Shown here: piece by piece, positions 43,371-52,670 of the stretch
How positions within the stretch are numbered: position 1 is the stretch's first letter
Layout: each line of letters begins with the position of its first letter
Position numbers and translations under genes: made by a program
Notes under the pieces: model-generated
The model's database searches: none
Seen by the model: the letters and a program-made list of their open reading frames with translations, nothing else
What the model was told of the DNA's origin: nothing
Assembly (NCBI GenBank): GCA_037969565.1
Contig: JBBKXQ010000161.1
Coordinates: 18,698-82,697, forward strand
DNA: 64,000 nt
Origin: SZUA-35 sp037969565
GTDB taxonomy: Bacteria > Actinomycetota > Acidimicrobiia > Acidimicrobiales > SZUA-35
Reading direction: 5' to 3'

Positions 43371-45059
43371 CTAGGAGGCCTCAGTGATTGTGCTCGGAAT
43401 GGTCGAGCAGCTGGCGAGGTGGTCGCCGAGCCGCAGGCCGAGGGCGACGTCGGTGAGCGTGGGGTTGGCGTAACCATTGGTGGGGAATACTGCGGACCCC
43501 ACCACATACAGATTTTCGTGGTCGTGGGTTCGGCAATTTGGATCGACCACCCCCGATTCCGAGTCGAGCGACATGCGGGCGGTCCCCGCTGCGTGATGGC
43601 TCGAGAACTTGACCACGTGACGGTTGGCCGGGGTTCGGTGGATCGGACCGAACGCTGACTCGAGCGCATCGAGGACCGGTTGGGCTGCAATATCGGCCAG
43701 GCGTCGATCGTCGGCATTCCAGTTCCACGTGATCCGCGGGTGATGCCAACCGAGCTTGGTTTTCTGTTTCGAGAGCTGTATTCGGTTCTCGTCTCTCGGC
43801 CGTTGCTCGGCCAAGGCCAGAATGTCGAATCGGCCACCCGATTCGGCCGTGTTGCTCTCGGCCCACCACCCGTTCTCGAAGGACCAATCGGTGTTGGAGC
43901 GACGGCTTCGAGTCCGGAGCAAACGAACGAGATCGGGAGCTCCGGTGACGGTTCGCATCACATGGGCCGCGGTGTTGCGATTGAAGCGGACACTGCGCAA
44001 CTGATCGGCCAATTCCTGGGCCCCACGTAGTCCGCCGAGAATACGCCGGGGTTCGGGTTGGGTGGTTGCTGCCTTGATGGGCAAGACCGTTGCTGCGAGC
44101 GCCATGACTTCGGGGGAGCTCGAGGTCACGAGCTTCGGCCAGAGGACCCCCGTGTCCGAGACGCTCGAGGCGGCGAGGCACCGTAGTGAGTCGTGGTCGA
44201 CGTCGGGCTTGATTTCGAGCGTGCCAATGCGCAGTTGCGGATGATCCATCAGGCCGCGTCCGAGCAGGTCGGAGGAGTTGGCGGCGTGACGTCCCCCGGA
44301 CCATGAACTCTCCAGGAGGATCCGAGTCGATTGGTAGAGGCCGGCAGCGAGAATGAACCGTTCGGCGTGAACCTCGATGGTGTGGCCCGTCAGAGCCCGG
44401 ATGACAGCATGATCGATCCGACCGTCCGGACGGATGACGAACTTCCAGACCGGCGCGTTGGTGATCACCTGGGCCGAGCCAAAACGGGCAGGCCCGGGAT
44501 TTCCGATCAGCGAGCGGTCGACACACCAGAACGGGGCCGACGGTGCGGTGAGGTCATCCAGCGGAGAGCTTGCGGTGTCGGGGCGGCGGAATTCGAACTC
44601 GGCCTCGGCCTGGAGGTAGTAAGCCTCGAGATCGGCGTAGTCGAGTGGCCACCCGGGAATCCCGAGGCCCGGTCGGGGGGCGAGATCCGAAGCCGTCAAC
44701 CGGGCGAGTCGGATGCCGGTGCCGGCGGCATCGGGACGCAGACGAACCGCTGGTAGATCGAGCGATCCACCGAGCCGGATCGACGTCTGACCGGACGGAT
44801 CCTGGGCATGGGTGCCCGTCAGCGGAATGTCGGGCCCCGTGGCGTGTTGGAGACGCCTGATGGTTGGGCCCGTGCCGCCGGCTTCGAGGACCAGGATCGC
44901 TTCACCCGATTTGCTGGCCCGACGGGCCACAGCCTGAGCCGTGGCCCCCGAACCGATGATGCACAAATCGCAGGACATTCGTTTCGTGTCCCGATCGATC
45001 GCCGCAAGATCGGTGGCCCACAACGAAGGGTCGCTGCTGCCGCCATGTGGATCTGTCAT
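43371..45059 (-). CDS. GMC-family flavin oxidoreductase
   Basis: A 562-residue FAD enzyme of the glucose-methanol-choline family: FAD-binding DLCIIGSGATAQAV (third Gly of the usual motif replaced by Ala), LVLEAGG, the substrate part with LDYADLEAYY, catalytic His in KFSSHHAAGTARM, and the closing NLYVVGSAVFPTNGYANPTLT. It has no signal peptide. It would oxidise an alcohol, perhaps a sugar carbon. It converges on the CDP-sugar operon with a 9-base gap and is divergent from the SAF-domain dehydrogenase. The link to polysaccharide synthesis is positional only. Confidence 0.88.
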   Translation of the reverse strand: MTDPHGGSSDPSLWATDLAAIDRDTKRMSCDLCIIGSGATAQAVARRASKSGEAILVLEAGGTGPTIRRLQHATGPDIPLTGTHAQDPSGQTSIRLGGSLDLPAVRLRPDAAGTGIRLARLTASDLAPRPGLGIPGWPLDYADLEAYYLQAEAEFEFRRPDTASSPLDDLTAPSAPFWCVDRSLIGNPGPARFGSAQVITNAPVWKFVIRPDGRIDHAVIRALTGHTIEVHAERFILAAGLYQSTRILLESSWSGGRHAANSSDLLGRGLMDHPQLRIGTLEIKPDVDHDSLRCLAASSVSDTGVLWPKLVTSSSPEVMALAATVLPIKAATTQPEPRRILGGLRGAQELADQLRSVRFNRNTAAHVMRTVTGAPDLVRLLRTRSRRSNTDWSFENGWWAESNTAESGGRFDILALAEQRPRDENRIQLSKQKTKLGWHHPRITWNWNADDRRLADIAAQPVLDALESAFGPIHRTPANRHVVKFSSHHAAGTARMSLDSESGVVDPNCRTHDHENLYVVGSAVFPTNGYANPTLTDVALGLRLGDHLASCSTIPSTITEAS

Positions 45060-45261
45060 CGACCGCCCGCCGATTGTCCAAGGGGTGAAGAGTTGGGTTG
45101 CGTGTCACAAAGCTAGTCTGTTCTGCGTTGAACACGAACGACTCCGGGCCCGAAACACGACGGCCGGAATCGGCTGTGGGTCCACGTCGGCTCGTGCCGG
45201 GATTCAATGATTCGGTTTCCCACCAGGAAAATTCAGCCCGTCGATCAGGAGAGCAAAACCG

Positions 45262-46551
45262 TTGATCATCGTCGATCGAGCTCTGGAGAAACGTCATCGC
45301 GAGGGCAATCCGGTGCGGGTGGCGGTGACGGGGGCCGGATTCATCAATCGGGGTATGACGAATCGCATCGTCAACCACACGCCGGGCATGGATCTGTCGG
45401 TCATCGTCAACCGAACGGCGGCCAACGCCATCCGCTGCTTCGCCGAAGCCGGCATCGACGATCCGATCGAGGTCAACACGGTCGCTGAGTTGACGGCCGC
45501 GATCGAAGTCGGGCGTTGTGCGTTCACCGACGATTACTCCGTCGCCACGGGATGCGAATTGATCGACGTCTTGATCGAGGGCACGGGCACGATTCACTAC
45601 GCCACCCCAATCGTCGAGGCGGCAATCCAGGGCGGTCAGCACGTGGTGATGCTCAATGCAGAACTCGATGCCGTGATCGGTCCGATTCTCCATCGTAAGG
45701 CCGAAGCTGCGGGTGTCGTCTACACCGGATGCGACGGCGACCAACCCGGTGCGCAGATGAACTTGATCCGGTTCGTCGAGGGCATCGGGGCCCGTCCCCT
45801 CGTGGCCGGGAACATCAAGGGCATGCTCGATCACCACCGCACGCCGGCCACGCAGGAACGGTTCGCCGCAGAGTGGGGCCAGACCGCCGAGATGGTCACG
45901 AGTTTCGCCGATGGCACGAAGATCGCGTTCGAGCAGGCAGTGGTTGCGAACGCAACCGGATTCTCCTTGGCCGAGCGCGGCATGCTCGGCCTCCATTACG
46001 ACGGTTTCATCGACGATGTGGTCGGTATGTACGACCTCGACATGCTCGAGGAGCGGGGTGGGATCGTCGAGTATGTGGTCGGTACCCGGCCGGGTCCGGG
46101 GGTGTACGTCTTTGCCGTTCACGACGACCCCCAGCAACACATCTACCTGAAGTACGGGAAATTGGGGGAGGGTCCGCTCTATTCCTTCTACACGCCTTAC
46201 CACCTCTGCCACTTCGAAGTGCCCAACTCCGCCGCTCGCGCCGTCTTGTTCCACGACGCCACGATTGCCCCCACGCACGGGCCGCAGGTCGACGTCGTCA
46301 CCGCCGCCAAGTCGGATCTCACCGCAGGTGCCACACTCGACGGGTTGGGGGGTTTCCACACCTACGGCCTGTGTGAAACCCACGCCCAGACCCGATCCGA
46401 AAATCTGCTCCCGATGGGTCAGGCCGAGGGTTGCACGCTGGTGCGAGACGTTGCAGAAGGTGAATTGATAGCGGTCGGTGACGTCCAGATTCCCCCTGGT
46501 CGACGGGTCGACGTGTTGCGAAGTGAACAGGACCGACTCTGGTCGGTATGA
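45262..46551 (+). CDS. NAD(P)-dependent dehydrogenase with SAF domain
   Basis: A 429-residue protein with an N-terminal Rossmann domain (VRVAVTGAGFINRGMTNRIV), a homoserine-dehydrogenase-like central part (GTGTIHYATPIVEAAIQGG, GDQPGAQMNLIRFVEGIG) and a C-terminal SAF domain (about residues 360-425, ENLLPMGQAEGCTLVRDVAEG). Relatives are often mislabelled FlgA-like and occur beside rfbF/rfbG in other bacteria; their reaction is not established to my knowledge. The TTG at 45262 has GGAG ten bases upstream. It is probably the reductase or isomerase of the CDP-sugar branch (inference). Confidence 0.8.
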   Translation: MIIVDRALEKRHREGNPVRVAVTGAGFINRGMTNRIVNHTPGMDLSVIVNRTAANAIRCFAEAGIDDPIEVNTVAELTAAIEVGRCAFTDDYSVATGCELIDVLIEGTGTIHYATPIVEAAIQGGQHVVMLNAELDAVIGPILHRKAEAAGVVYTGCDGDQPGAQMNLIRFVEGIGARPLVAGNIKGMLDHHRTPATQERFAAEWGQTAEMVTSFADGTKIAFEQAVVANATGFSLAERGMLGLHYDGFIDDVVGMYDLDMLEERGGIVEYVVGTRPGPGVYVFAVHDDPQQHIYLKYGKLGEGPLYSFYTPYHLCHFEVPNSAARAVLFHDATIAPTHGPQVDVVTAAKSDLTAGATLDGLGGFHTYGLCETHAQTRSENLLPMGQAEGCTLVRDVAEGELIAVGDVQIPPGRRVDVLRSEQDRLWSV

Positions 46552-46645
46552 ATGGTTCGATCTCTTGTGGTATCCAGACACTCGGTCGTGTCCGCGGCAT
46601 AACATGTCGCCTCACTCAACAGCAGCTCAGGTGCGGTGACCACTG

Positions 46646-48301
46646 ATGATGTATGAAACCCAATCGAGCGCTCAGACGGCTCGCCTCGAGGACTACATCC
46701 GAGCTGTCAGGGCCCGCCTGCCGCTCGTGATCGTGTCGGTTCTGGCTGTCATGGCGTTCGGCTACTGGCTCACGAGTACGAGAGCCGAGAGTTACAGCGC
46801 CACGGCCGTGGTGGCGCTGGGCCCCACGCCGGTCCTCTCGAACAACCCGAACTCCCTGACCGCTCCCAACCTCGATCTCGAAAGTGAGGTACTCAAGGGC
46901 AACGCGATTGCCGCCGCCGTCGTCGAGGAGCTGCAGGTCGACGTCGCTCCGGGGGTTCTGCTGGCGGATCTCGATGTCACGTTCGTGCCCCAGAGTTCGG
47001 TCCTCCAGGCCACCTTCACGGGTCCTGATCCCGAACAGGCAGCCCAGATCATCAACAGCTTCATCTCGGTGTACGTAGCCCAACGCGAGAATGCTGCGGT
47101 GACGTACTACACCGACGTCATCACGGTCATCGAGAACCAGGTCGCCGAGAATCAGGCGGTGCTTGATCAGCAGGATGCCGCCGTCGAAGCGGCCCAAGCG
47201 GCCCGCGCCACCTTCCTCACCACGGCTGATCCCGACGAGCGAGCCCTGCGAATCGCCGACATCGACGCCGAACTCCAGTCGCTTCGTAACGACCAGAACC
47301 AGTCGGTCGCAAAAGTCCGGGGGGTGGTCCAAACCCTCGAGGACGCCCGGTTCCGTCTCGAAACTCGCCAACCCACGGCCGATGTCATTCGGTTCGCCGA
47401 GCCTCCAACGTCACCCGACGGCATCCCGGCATCGATCATCACCGTCGGAACGGGAATCCTCGGACTCATCATCGGTGTCGTGCTTGCGTTCGTCCTGGAA
47501 CGTCTCGACACCACGGCCCGAGACGAATCCAGCCTGGCGCTTGCGATCGGGTCGAACGTGGTGGCCGAGATCCCGAGCTTCGGTTTCGGAAATCGTTCCG
47601 GGCCGGCGAGCCTGGTGATGCTGTCCGAAGCCTCGACGCCGAAGATCCAACACTCGAAAGAGGCATTCCGCCGCCTACGGACCTCGCTGCAATTTCTCGC
47701 ACCGATCGAAGGTGCCGATGGTTGTTTCGTCGTGGCCTTCACGAGCGCCTATCCGGGTGAAGGGAAAAGCACCGTCGTGGCCAACGCGGCCGTGGCGTTG
47801 GCCCAGGGTGGCAAACGAGTCGGTGTGTTGTCGGCCGATCTCCGCCGTCCCACCCTCGAGGCGATCTTCGGTTTGCAGGACGAGTCCGGGCTGTCCGATT
47901 TCCTGGGGAGCGATGCCGAGACTCCCACGGTGCTCACCACCGCGGTTCCGAACCTCTGGTTGATTCCTGCCGGCGCCACACCAGCCAACCCGAGCGAGTT
48001 GCTCTCGTCGGACCGATTCCCCGAACTGATCAAAGCGCTGCGGGTCGATCTCGATTTCGTGCTGATCGACACACCGCCGGTCCTGTCGACTGCTGACGCA
48101 CTCGCCGTTTCATCGAAGACCGACGGGGTACTCGTCGTTGTGGACTCTCGTGAGACGGGAACCGAAGATCTTCTGAAGGTTCGGGGTGAAATCGAGCGCT
48201 CGGGTGCTCATGTCTTGGGCGGCATTCTCAATCGCGACCGCCGGCGGCGGGGTTCGATCTTCAAGCGAGATCGGTACTCGTATCACAAGCTGGCCTCGTG
48301 A
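46646..48301 (+). CDS. Wzz/BY-kinase tyrosine autokinase (intact P-loop)
   Basis: A 551-residue Wzc-like chain-length regulator. The Wzz part spans two helices (about residues 25-43 and 263-284) with a coiled-coil periplasmic segment between. The kinase has Walker A SAYPGEGKST (367-376) and Walker B FVLIDTPPVL (471-480). Walker A' is VLSADLRRP, with Ser in place of the first Asp. The C-terminus has two tyrosines (544 and 546) that could be the autophosphorylation sites; this cluster is very small for the family. It is translationally coupled to the Wzy-type gene (GTGA overlap). It should control polymer length and export. Confidence 0.9.
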   Translation: MMYETQSSAQTARLEDYIRAVRARLPLVIVSVLAVMAFGYWLTSTRAESYSATAVVALGPTPVLSNNPNSLTAPNLDLESEVLKGNAIAAAVVEELQVDVAPGVLLADLDVTFVPQSSVLQATFTGPDPEQAAQIINSFISVYVAQRENAAVTYYTDVITVIENQVAENQAVLDQQDAAVEAAQAARATFLTTADPDERALRIADIDAELQSLRNDQNQSVAKVRGVVQTLEDARFRLETRQPTADVIRFAEPPTSPDGIPASIITVGTGILGLIIGVVLAFVLERLDTTARDESSLALAIGSNVVAEIPSFGFGNRSGPASLVMLSEASTPKIQHSKEAFRRLRTSLQFLAPIEGADGCFVVAFTSAYPGEGKSTVVANAAVALAQGGKRVGVLSADLRRPTLEAIFGLQDESGLSDFLGSDAETPTVLTTAVPNLWLIPAGATPANPSELLSSDRFPELIKALRVDLDFVLIDTPPVLSTADALAVSSKTDGVLVVVDSRETGTEDLLKVRGEIERSGAHVLGGILNRDRRRRGSIFKRDRYSYHKLAS

Positions 48302-49737
48302 TCGAGAGCCCGCACACAACCCTCCGGACGAGCGAGTCGCCAGCGAAAGTGGCGCGAGTCGGTTCCCTGCGGGCAGCACCGATCGGCCGGATCCCAAAGC
48401 TCAGAATCGTCGAGCGTCCGGGATTCTCTGAACGCATCCTCGTCATCGCACTCATCTTCATCAACCAATTCGGCACACCGGCCAGCTGGTTCACCGAGAA
48501 CACTGGATCGGCTTCCGGGCCGGACAGTGATTCCTTGCTCACGGTCGGCACACTCGTCGGCGTTTCGATCTTGCTCTTCGGTCTCGTCGGGAACGGTGAT
48601 GCCCTCGTCCGGGTGTTGTCGGCCGACACCTTCGCCAACATCTTCGTCTTCCTGATCATCGCGTCGCCGTTCTGGTCCGACTACTTCGGCGAGAGTTTGG
48701 CCGGCGCCGTCAACTTCTCCTTGATGTTTGCGTTCGCCATGATCCTCGTGGTCCGCTTCACGCTGCGAGACGTGATCGGTCTTTCGGCGATCGCATCGAT
48801 CATCGGGCTGACGCTGGACATGATGTGGATCCTCGCACTCGGTCCACTCGGCCGTTCGAGTTCGGGTGCCTGGGATGGTCTCGCCACCCAGAAGAACGGC
48901 CTGGGCAACCATGGCGTGATCGGCGTTCTGGTCCTGCTGTTGGCGGCCCGTACGTTCCGGCGATTCCGGGTGCCCCTCTACAGCTTCGCCGGGCTCGCCC
49001 TCGTCATTCTCATCGGTTCCGCCAGCAAGACATCGCTGGCAGCCGGAATTCTCACGGCCTGCGCACTGGTCGTCTATGTGGCCTTCCGGTCCAAGAAAAC
49101 TCTTTTCGGCGCGGTGTTGTTCACGCTGGTCACCACATCGACCGTTGCCGTTGCGTTCGCCACGGCGAATATCGGGCTCATCGCCTCCTGGCTCAACAAG
49201 GATGTGACGCTCACCGGTCGAACCGACTTCTGGCCTGTGGTTGTCGATGCGATCAAAGCCCGCCCGATCCTCGGGTACGGCTACGACGGGTTCTTCCGTG
49301 GTCCGCTCAGCCCGGCGCACGACGTCATCGTCCAAGTCGACTGGGGTCCGACTCACGCCCACAACGCCTTTCTGCAGATTGGGCTCCACGTGGGTCTCGT
49401 CGGTTTGTTCTTCTTCCTGGCCATGAATGTCAGAGCGTTGATTCGAGCAACCAACCACGTCCGCTGGGTGAAGGGCCCCGCAGGTCTGTTCCCGATCGTC
49501 TACCTCACGCTGTCGCTGATGTTGTCGTTCACCGAATCGGGCGTGATCGGTCAGCGTTATGGCCTCGCACTCTTCTTTGTGGCCGTCTACTGGGCGCCCT
49601 TGGGCACCGACACAGCAAAAAGCCACATCCGAGCCATCTTGCCGCCTTCGGATCGAGAGAGTGATGAATCCGACCGCGATGAGTCGGCGCCCCAGGTCCG
49701 AAGAACACATCAGCCGGGGGCGAGGATCCCCTCGTAG
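48298..49737 (+). CDS. O-antigen ligase / Wzy-type polymerase (second copy)
   Basis: A 479-residue membrane protein with about 11 helices and the Wzy_C loop: GRTDFWPVVVDAIKARPILGYGYDGFF and then HAHNAFLQIGLHVGLVGLFFFLAM. The H-N-x-x-L block and the preceding Arg in LTGRTD match the polymerase/ligase consensus. It starts with GTG inside the stop of the BY-kinase gene, so the pair works together in polymerisation and length control. The C-terminal 40 residues are charged. It overlaps the convergent glycosyltransferase gene by 28 bases. Confidence 0.88.
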   Translation: MIESPHTTLRTSESPAKVARVGSLRAAPIGRIPKLRIVERPGFSERILVIALIFINQFGTPASWFTENTGSASGPDSDSLLTVGTLVGVSILLFGLVGNGDALVRVLSADTFANIFVFLIIASPFWSDYFGESLAGAVNFSLMFAFAMILVVRFTLRDVIGLSAIASIIGLTLDMMWILALGPLGRSSSGAWDGLATQKNGLGNHGVIGVLVLLLAARTFRRFRVPLYSFAGLALVILIGSASKTSLAAGILTACALVVYVAFRSKKTLFGAVLFTLVTTSTVAVAFATANIGLIASWLNKDVTLTGRTDFWPVVVDAIKARPILGYGYDGFFRGPLSPAHDVIVQVDWGPTHAHNAFLQIGLHVGLVGLFFFLAMNVRALIRATNHVRWVKGPAGLFPIVYLTLSLMLSFTESGVIGQRYGLALFFVAVYWAPLGTDTAKSHIRAILPPSDRESDESDRDESAPQVRRTHQPGARIPS

Positions 49738-50774
49738 GCGTCGACCAGCTCGGAGAACGGATTTTCCCGTTCGGCAGAGTCAGCCACGCGATGTGGGCAT
49801 GAAGCCGCGAGTTCGTTGACCGCTTCGTTCCAAGCGGGCTGATCGCCCAAGGCGACGTATCGTCCGTCCTCGCCGAGAATGTCCCGGTTGCCCCGGATGT
49901 CCGAGGCGAGAATCTGCAGGCCGCCATTTCTTGCTTCGAGGACAGCCAGCGATCGATTCTCGGCAACGCTCGGAAAGATCAGAGCATCACTCGCGGCGAA
50001 CACCGTGGGGATGTCGTCGGGCGAAACATGTCCCAGAACGAGGATGCGATCAGCGGCTGCTGCCGCCAGTTCCAGAACGGCGGAGTACTCATCGTCGGGC
50101 TTTCCGACCATGATCAGGCGGGCTGTGGGATTCTGAAGTACCGCCTGGGCCGCGACGATGGCACCCTTCTTCTGGCTGATGGCTCCAACGAAGCAGAAGA
50201 CGGGATCGTGATCGGCGATTCCAAGATCGGCCCTCGCTTCGCTCTTGGTCGGCAGACTGCGGGTCGGGACTTCGTTGCGGATCAATCGGACCCGCTGCCG
50301 GTAGCGGCGGGGGAATTTGCTCACGCGGTCGACGGCGAGATCCGAGACCAGGACGATGTCGGTGTATACGCCGAGCGTGCCCCAAATGGCATCGCTGACG
50401 TAGAACGGCCACCCGAGGTCCCGTCCGTGAGGCTGGTGATGCAGGCACACACGGACTGGCACCCGCCGAATGAGCGCCACGGGAAGGCCGATCAACGAGG
50501 CAACTTGCGTGTGGGAGACGACGGCGTCGGGCCGTTCGGTCTTCAACCACTTGAAGAGGCGGGCGGAGGCCCGAAGAACCGAAATCGGAGTCGGCGGACC
50601 ATTCCAGAGAACCGTCCAGTCATTGCTGACTGCACCGAGGTCGCCGGATCCGTTCACGTAGCCCAAGCTGGCGACCGAATGGCCCCGCTCCTCGAGCGCA
50701 GTGGCGAGATAGCGGGCGAACGCCTCGCCACCTCGGTCTTGCACCCGGAAGAACAGTTGGCCCACCTTTGCCAT
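49710..50774 (-). CDS. Family 4 glycosyltransferase
   Basis: A 354-residue GT-B enzyme: VGQLFFRVQDRGGEAFARYLA opens the acceptor domain, VSHTQVASLIGLPVA and CLHHQPHGRDLG follow, and the donor site is FCFVGAISQKKGAIVAAQAV, LILVLGHVSPDD-like VLGHVSPDDIPTVFAASDALIFPS and the NRSLAVLEARNGGLQILAS block. The ATG at 50774 is chosen because the 20 residues upstream are not family-like. Its 3' end overlaps the second Wzy-type gene. Confidence 0.85.
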   Translation of the reverse strand: MAKVGQLFFRVQDRGGEAFARYLATALEERGHSVASLGYVNGSGDLGAVSNDWTVLWNGPPTPISVLRASARLFKWLKTERPDAVVSHTQVASLIGLPVALIRRVPVRVCLHHQPHGRDLGWPFYVSDAIWGTLGVYTDIVLVSDLAVDRVSKFPRRYRQRVRLIRNEVPTRSLPTKSEARADLGIADHDPVFCFVGAISQKKGAIVAAQAVLQNPTARLIMVGKPDDEYSAVLELAAAAADRILVLGHVSPDDIPTVFAASDALIFPSVAENRSLAVLEARNGGLQILASDIRGNRDILGEDGRYVALGDQPAWNEAVNELAASCPHRVADSAERENPFSELVDAYEGILAPG

Positions 50775-50830
50775 TCGCTGAGAGTATCGGTGCGGTCCAG
50801 GGGAACGTCCCGGTTCTGCAGGCCGCTGAC

Positions 50831-52174
50831 TCAAGGCAGGGCAAGACCGGTGTTGGCCGCGAGGTGGGCATAGAGGTCATCGACCGAATATCGGTTGTCA
50901 GGGTCTGCGACCATCGAACTCCAATCCCACCAGACTCGTCGTATCGGCAGACGGGTGTCGAAGTCGTTGTAGGAATGCCAGTGGTAGTAGCTCAGGACGG
51001 CGTAATCATTGTCCACCGTCTGGTTGTAATAGCCGAATGGGCCCTGGTAGTCGGCGATCAAGACACCGTCTCGCCAGATCTGAACGAACCCGTCGGCTCC
51101 CACCTTGGAACGAACCACAACGTTCTTCCAGGTGTTGGATGGCGTTTGTTTCTCCGAGAAAATCACTTTCCCGTCACCACATGGTGGCTTCTTCGTGGGG
51201 ACTTCGCAGCTCGAGTACTTGATGAAGATCTGTAGGTCCGACCCGGTGACCATCCAGGCCAGATACGGGTTGAGTCCTGACGAATGATCGCCGTCGTGGT
51301 ACTGCGTGAGAATCTGTTGATCCGCCGCCCCGTTCGTTCCGAAATCCTCGTGCATGTAGCGGAACGTGTGCCACAACGTTTGGCCCCGCGGCAGCTTCGG
51401 CCGGTCGATCTGGGCGATTTGCACTCGCGACCCGTCATGGAACAACGGATCTCGGTAGCTGCCCGACGCGTTGTATTCCACTGCGAATTGGAGAACCGTT
51501 CGAGAGGGATCCCGAGGATCGGGTGTGAGCCCGAGTCTGAGGGTCTGGCCATCAGACATCGCTGGTCCGTGCAGACCACTGTCTGGTAGCGGTCCGTTGG
51601 TCACCTTTCCGAGAGCGACTGACTGCCCCCAGTTCTGGGTACTGAGTGCTTTGCGAGGATTGACGGACACCAAGACGGCAGCGGGGTCGATCGGGTCGGC
51701 GGTGGATCGAGGCTTGGCGGCCGGGAGTTGAATGGTCGCCTCGGTCGGTGGCACGGGGGCCTGGGTCGTCGTTGGTCGGGTCGTCGGTGGTTGGGTCGTC
51801 GGTGGTTGGGTCGTCGTCGGCTTCGCCGTGGTTGGCGGGGGTGCGGTTGCCGCTGTTGACGTAGGACTCGGGGTCGGTGCCAACGCCGCCGGAGGAGCCG
51901 TCGTCGAGGACGAATCCGTGTCGTTGGGTCGACCCGCCTTGCCCCGGTTCGAATCGGAGCCCTTCTTTCGAGAAATGAGCCGACCCTTGCCGGACGTGGA
52001 TCCATCGAGTCGGGCTTCCCGTCGATTCCGTTGCGAACTCGTTGCCGAGTCGAACAGGAGGCTCTCGGGAGCCTCGTCGGTCGTTTGACCGCCCGATGCC
52101 GTGACCGACTCGGTGGATGGATCCGGCCCGGCGACATAGCCAAGGGCGGGGAGGGTGCCGGCCGCCACGAGCAT
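50831..52174 (-). CDS. Secreted heparin-lyase-I-like polysaccharide lyase
   Basis: The C-terminal 280 residues have the jelly-roll pattern of PF14099-type lyases: QYHDGDHSSGLNPYLAWMV, LQIFIKYSS, NTWKNVVVRSKV, DGFVQIWRDGVLIADYQGP and YYHWHSYNDF. A Thr/Pro-rich linker of about 60 residues (PPTTQ-type repeats) joins it to an N-terminal basic Lys/Arg stretch. From the ATG at 52174 the signal peptide lacks a basic start. The frame continues upstream through residues LRFLSLKSLVA to an ATT codon at 52210, eight bases after AGGAG, with no ATG/GTG/TTG before the in-frame stop at 52301-52303. The real start is therefore probably the ATT, giving 459 residues with a full signal peptide. It would cut an acidic polysaccharide. 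Confidence 0.75.
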   Translation of the reverse strand: MLVAAGTLPALGYVAGPDPSTESVTASGGQTTDEAPESLLFDSATSSQRNRREARLDGSTSGKGRLISRKKGSDSNRGKAGRPNDTDSSSTTAPPAALAPTPSPTSTAATAPPPTTAKPTTTQPPTTQPPTTRPTTTQAPVPPTEATIQLPAAKPRSTADPIDPAAVLVSVNPRKALSTQNWGQSVALGKVTNGPLPDSGLHGPAMSDGQTLRLGLTPDPRDPSRTVLQFAVEYNASGSYRDPLFHDGSRVQIAQIDRPKLPRGQTLWHTFRYMHEDFGTNGAADQQILTQYHDGDHSSGLNPYLAWMVTGSDLQIFIKYSSCEVPTKKPPCGDGKVIFSEKQTPSNTWKNVVVRSKVGADGFVQIWRDGVLIADYQGPFGYYNQTVDNDYAVLSYYHWHSYNDFDTRLPIRRVWWDWSSMVADPDNRYSVDDLYAHLAANTGLALP

Positions 52175-52210
52175 GGCGACGAGGCTCTTCAGCGAAAGAA
52201 AGCGGAGAAT

Positions 52211-52670
52211 GATGATGACTCCTGTTGGAAGCGAACTCCGTTCGTGCCGTAGGGGGACGAACGTGAAATAAGTTCTTGCGAATGTTTCGTAACCTGATCG
52301 TCACGTTAAGCAACGGCCTTGAGTATTCCTGCAGCGTGTTCCGTGTCGATTGATCTAGTCGCGCTTACGTATGGGCAGGTCAGACCGCCGATTCGGGTGT
52401 CAGCGAAAATTCAAAAGAATTTCCGCCGATCTGGTCGTTCTCGTCCCCCGGACATCGAAGACGCGATCGACTCGGCGCACTGCAGAACGATGGGCTCGAC
52501 GATGATTCGACGAGTGGGCAGTCGCTTCTCGTGTCGACGAAATCGACGTCGCTGGCGCGAAAATCAGGACGCGATCATTCGGGTCGAAGCCCGGGCCCGT
52601 CGAATGCCGGCTGCCTCGGCGCCAATGCCAACCGACGACCCGCGCCGCTCGGTGTCAGCGGCCGCTGGTG
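52211..52670. other. 460-base intergenic region
   Basis: No supported gene. It contains the ribosome site AGGAG (52219-52223, minus strand) of the lyase gene, a relatively AT-rich stretch around 52260-52400 that should hold its promoter, and a 12-bp direct repeat GGTGTCAGCGGC at 52651-52662 and 52667-52678, the second copy overlapping the stop of the beta-helix gene. No convincing -35/-10 pair was found. Confidence 0.5.

Noticed and set aside
48283..49710. 475-residue open frame opposite the second Wzy-type gene
   Set aside because: Its sequence is charged and repetitive without a domain, while the plus strand codes a clear multi-helix membrane protein.
51740..51850. Short direct repeats considered as a CRISPR or regulatory array
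   Set aside because: They encode the Thr/Pro-rich linker of the lyase (PPTTQ-type units) and have no unique spacers.
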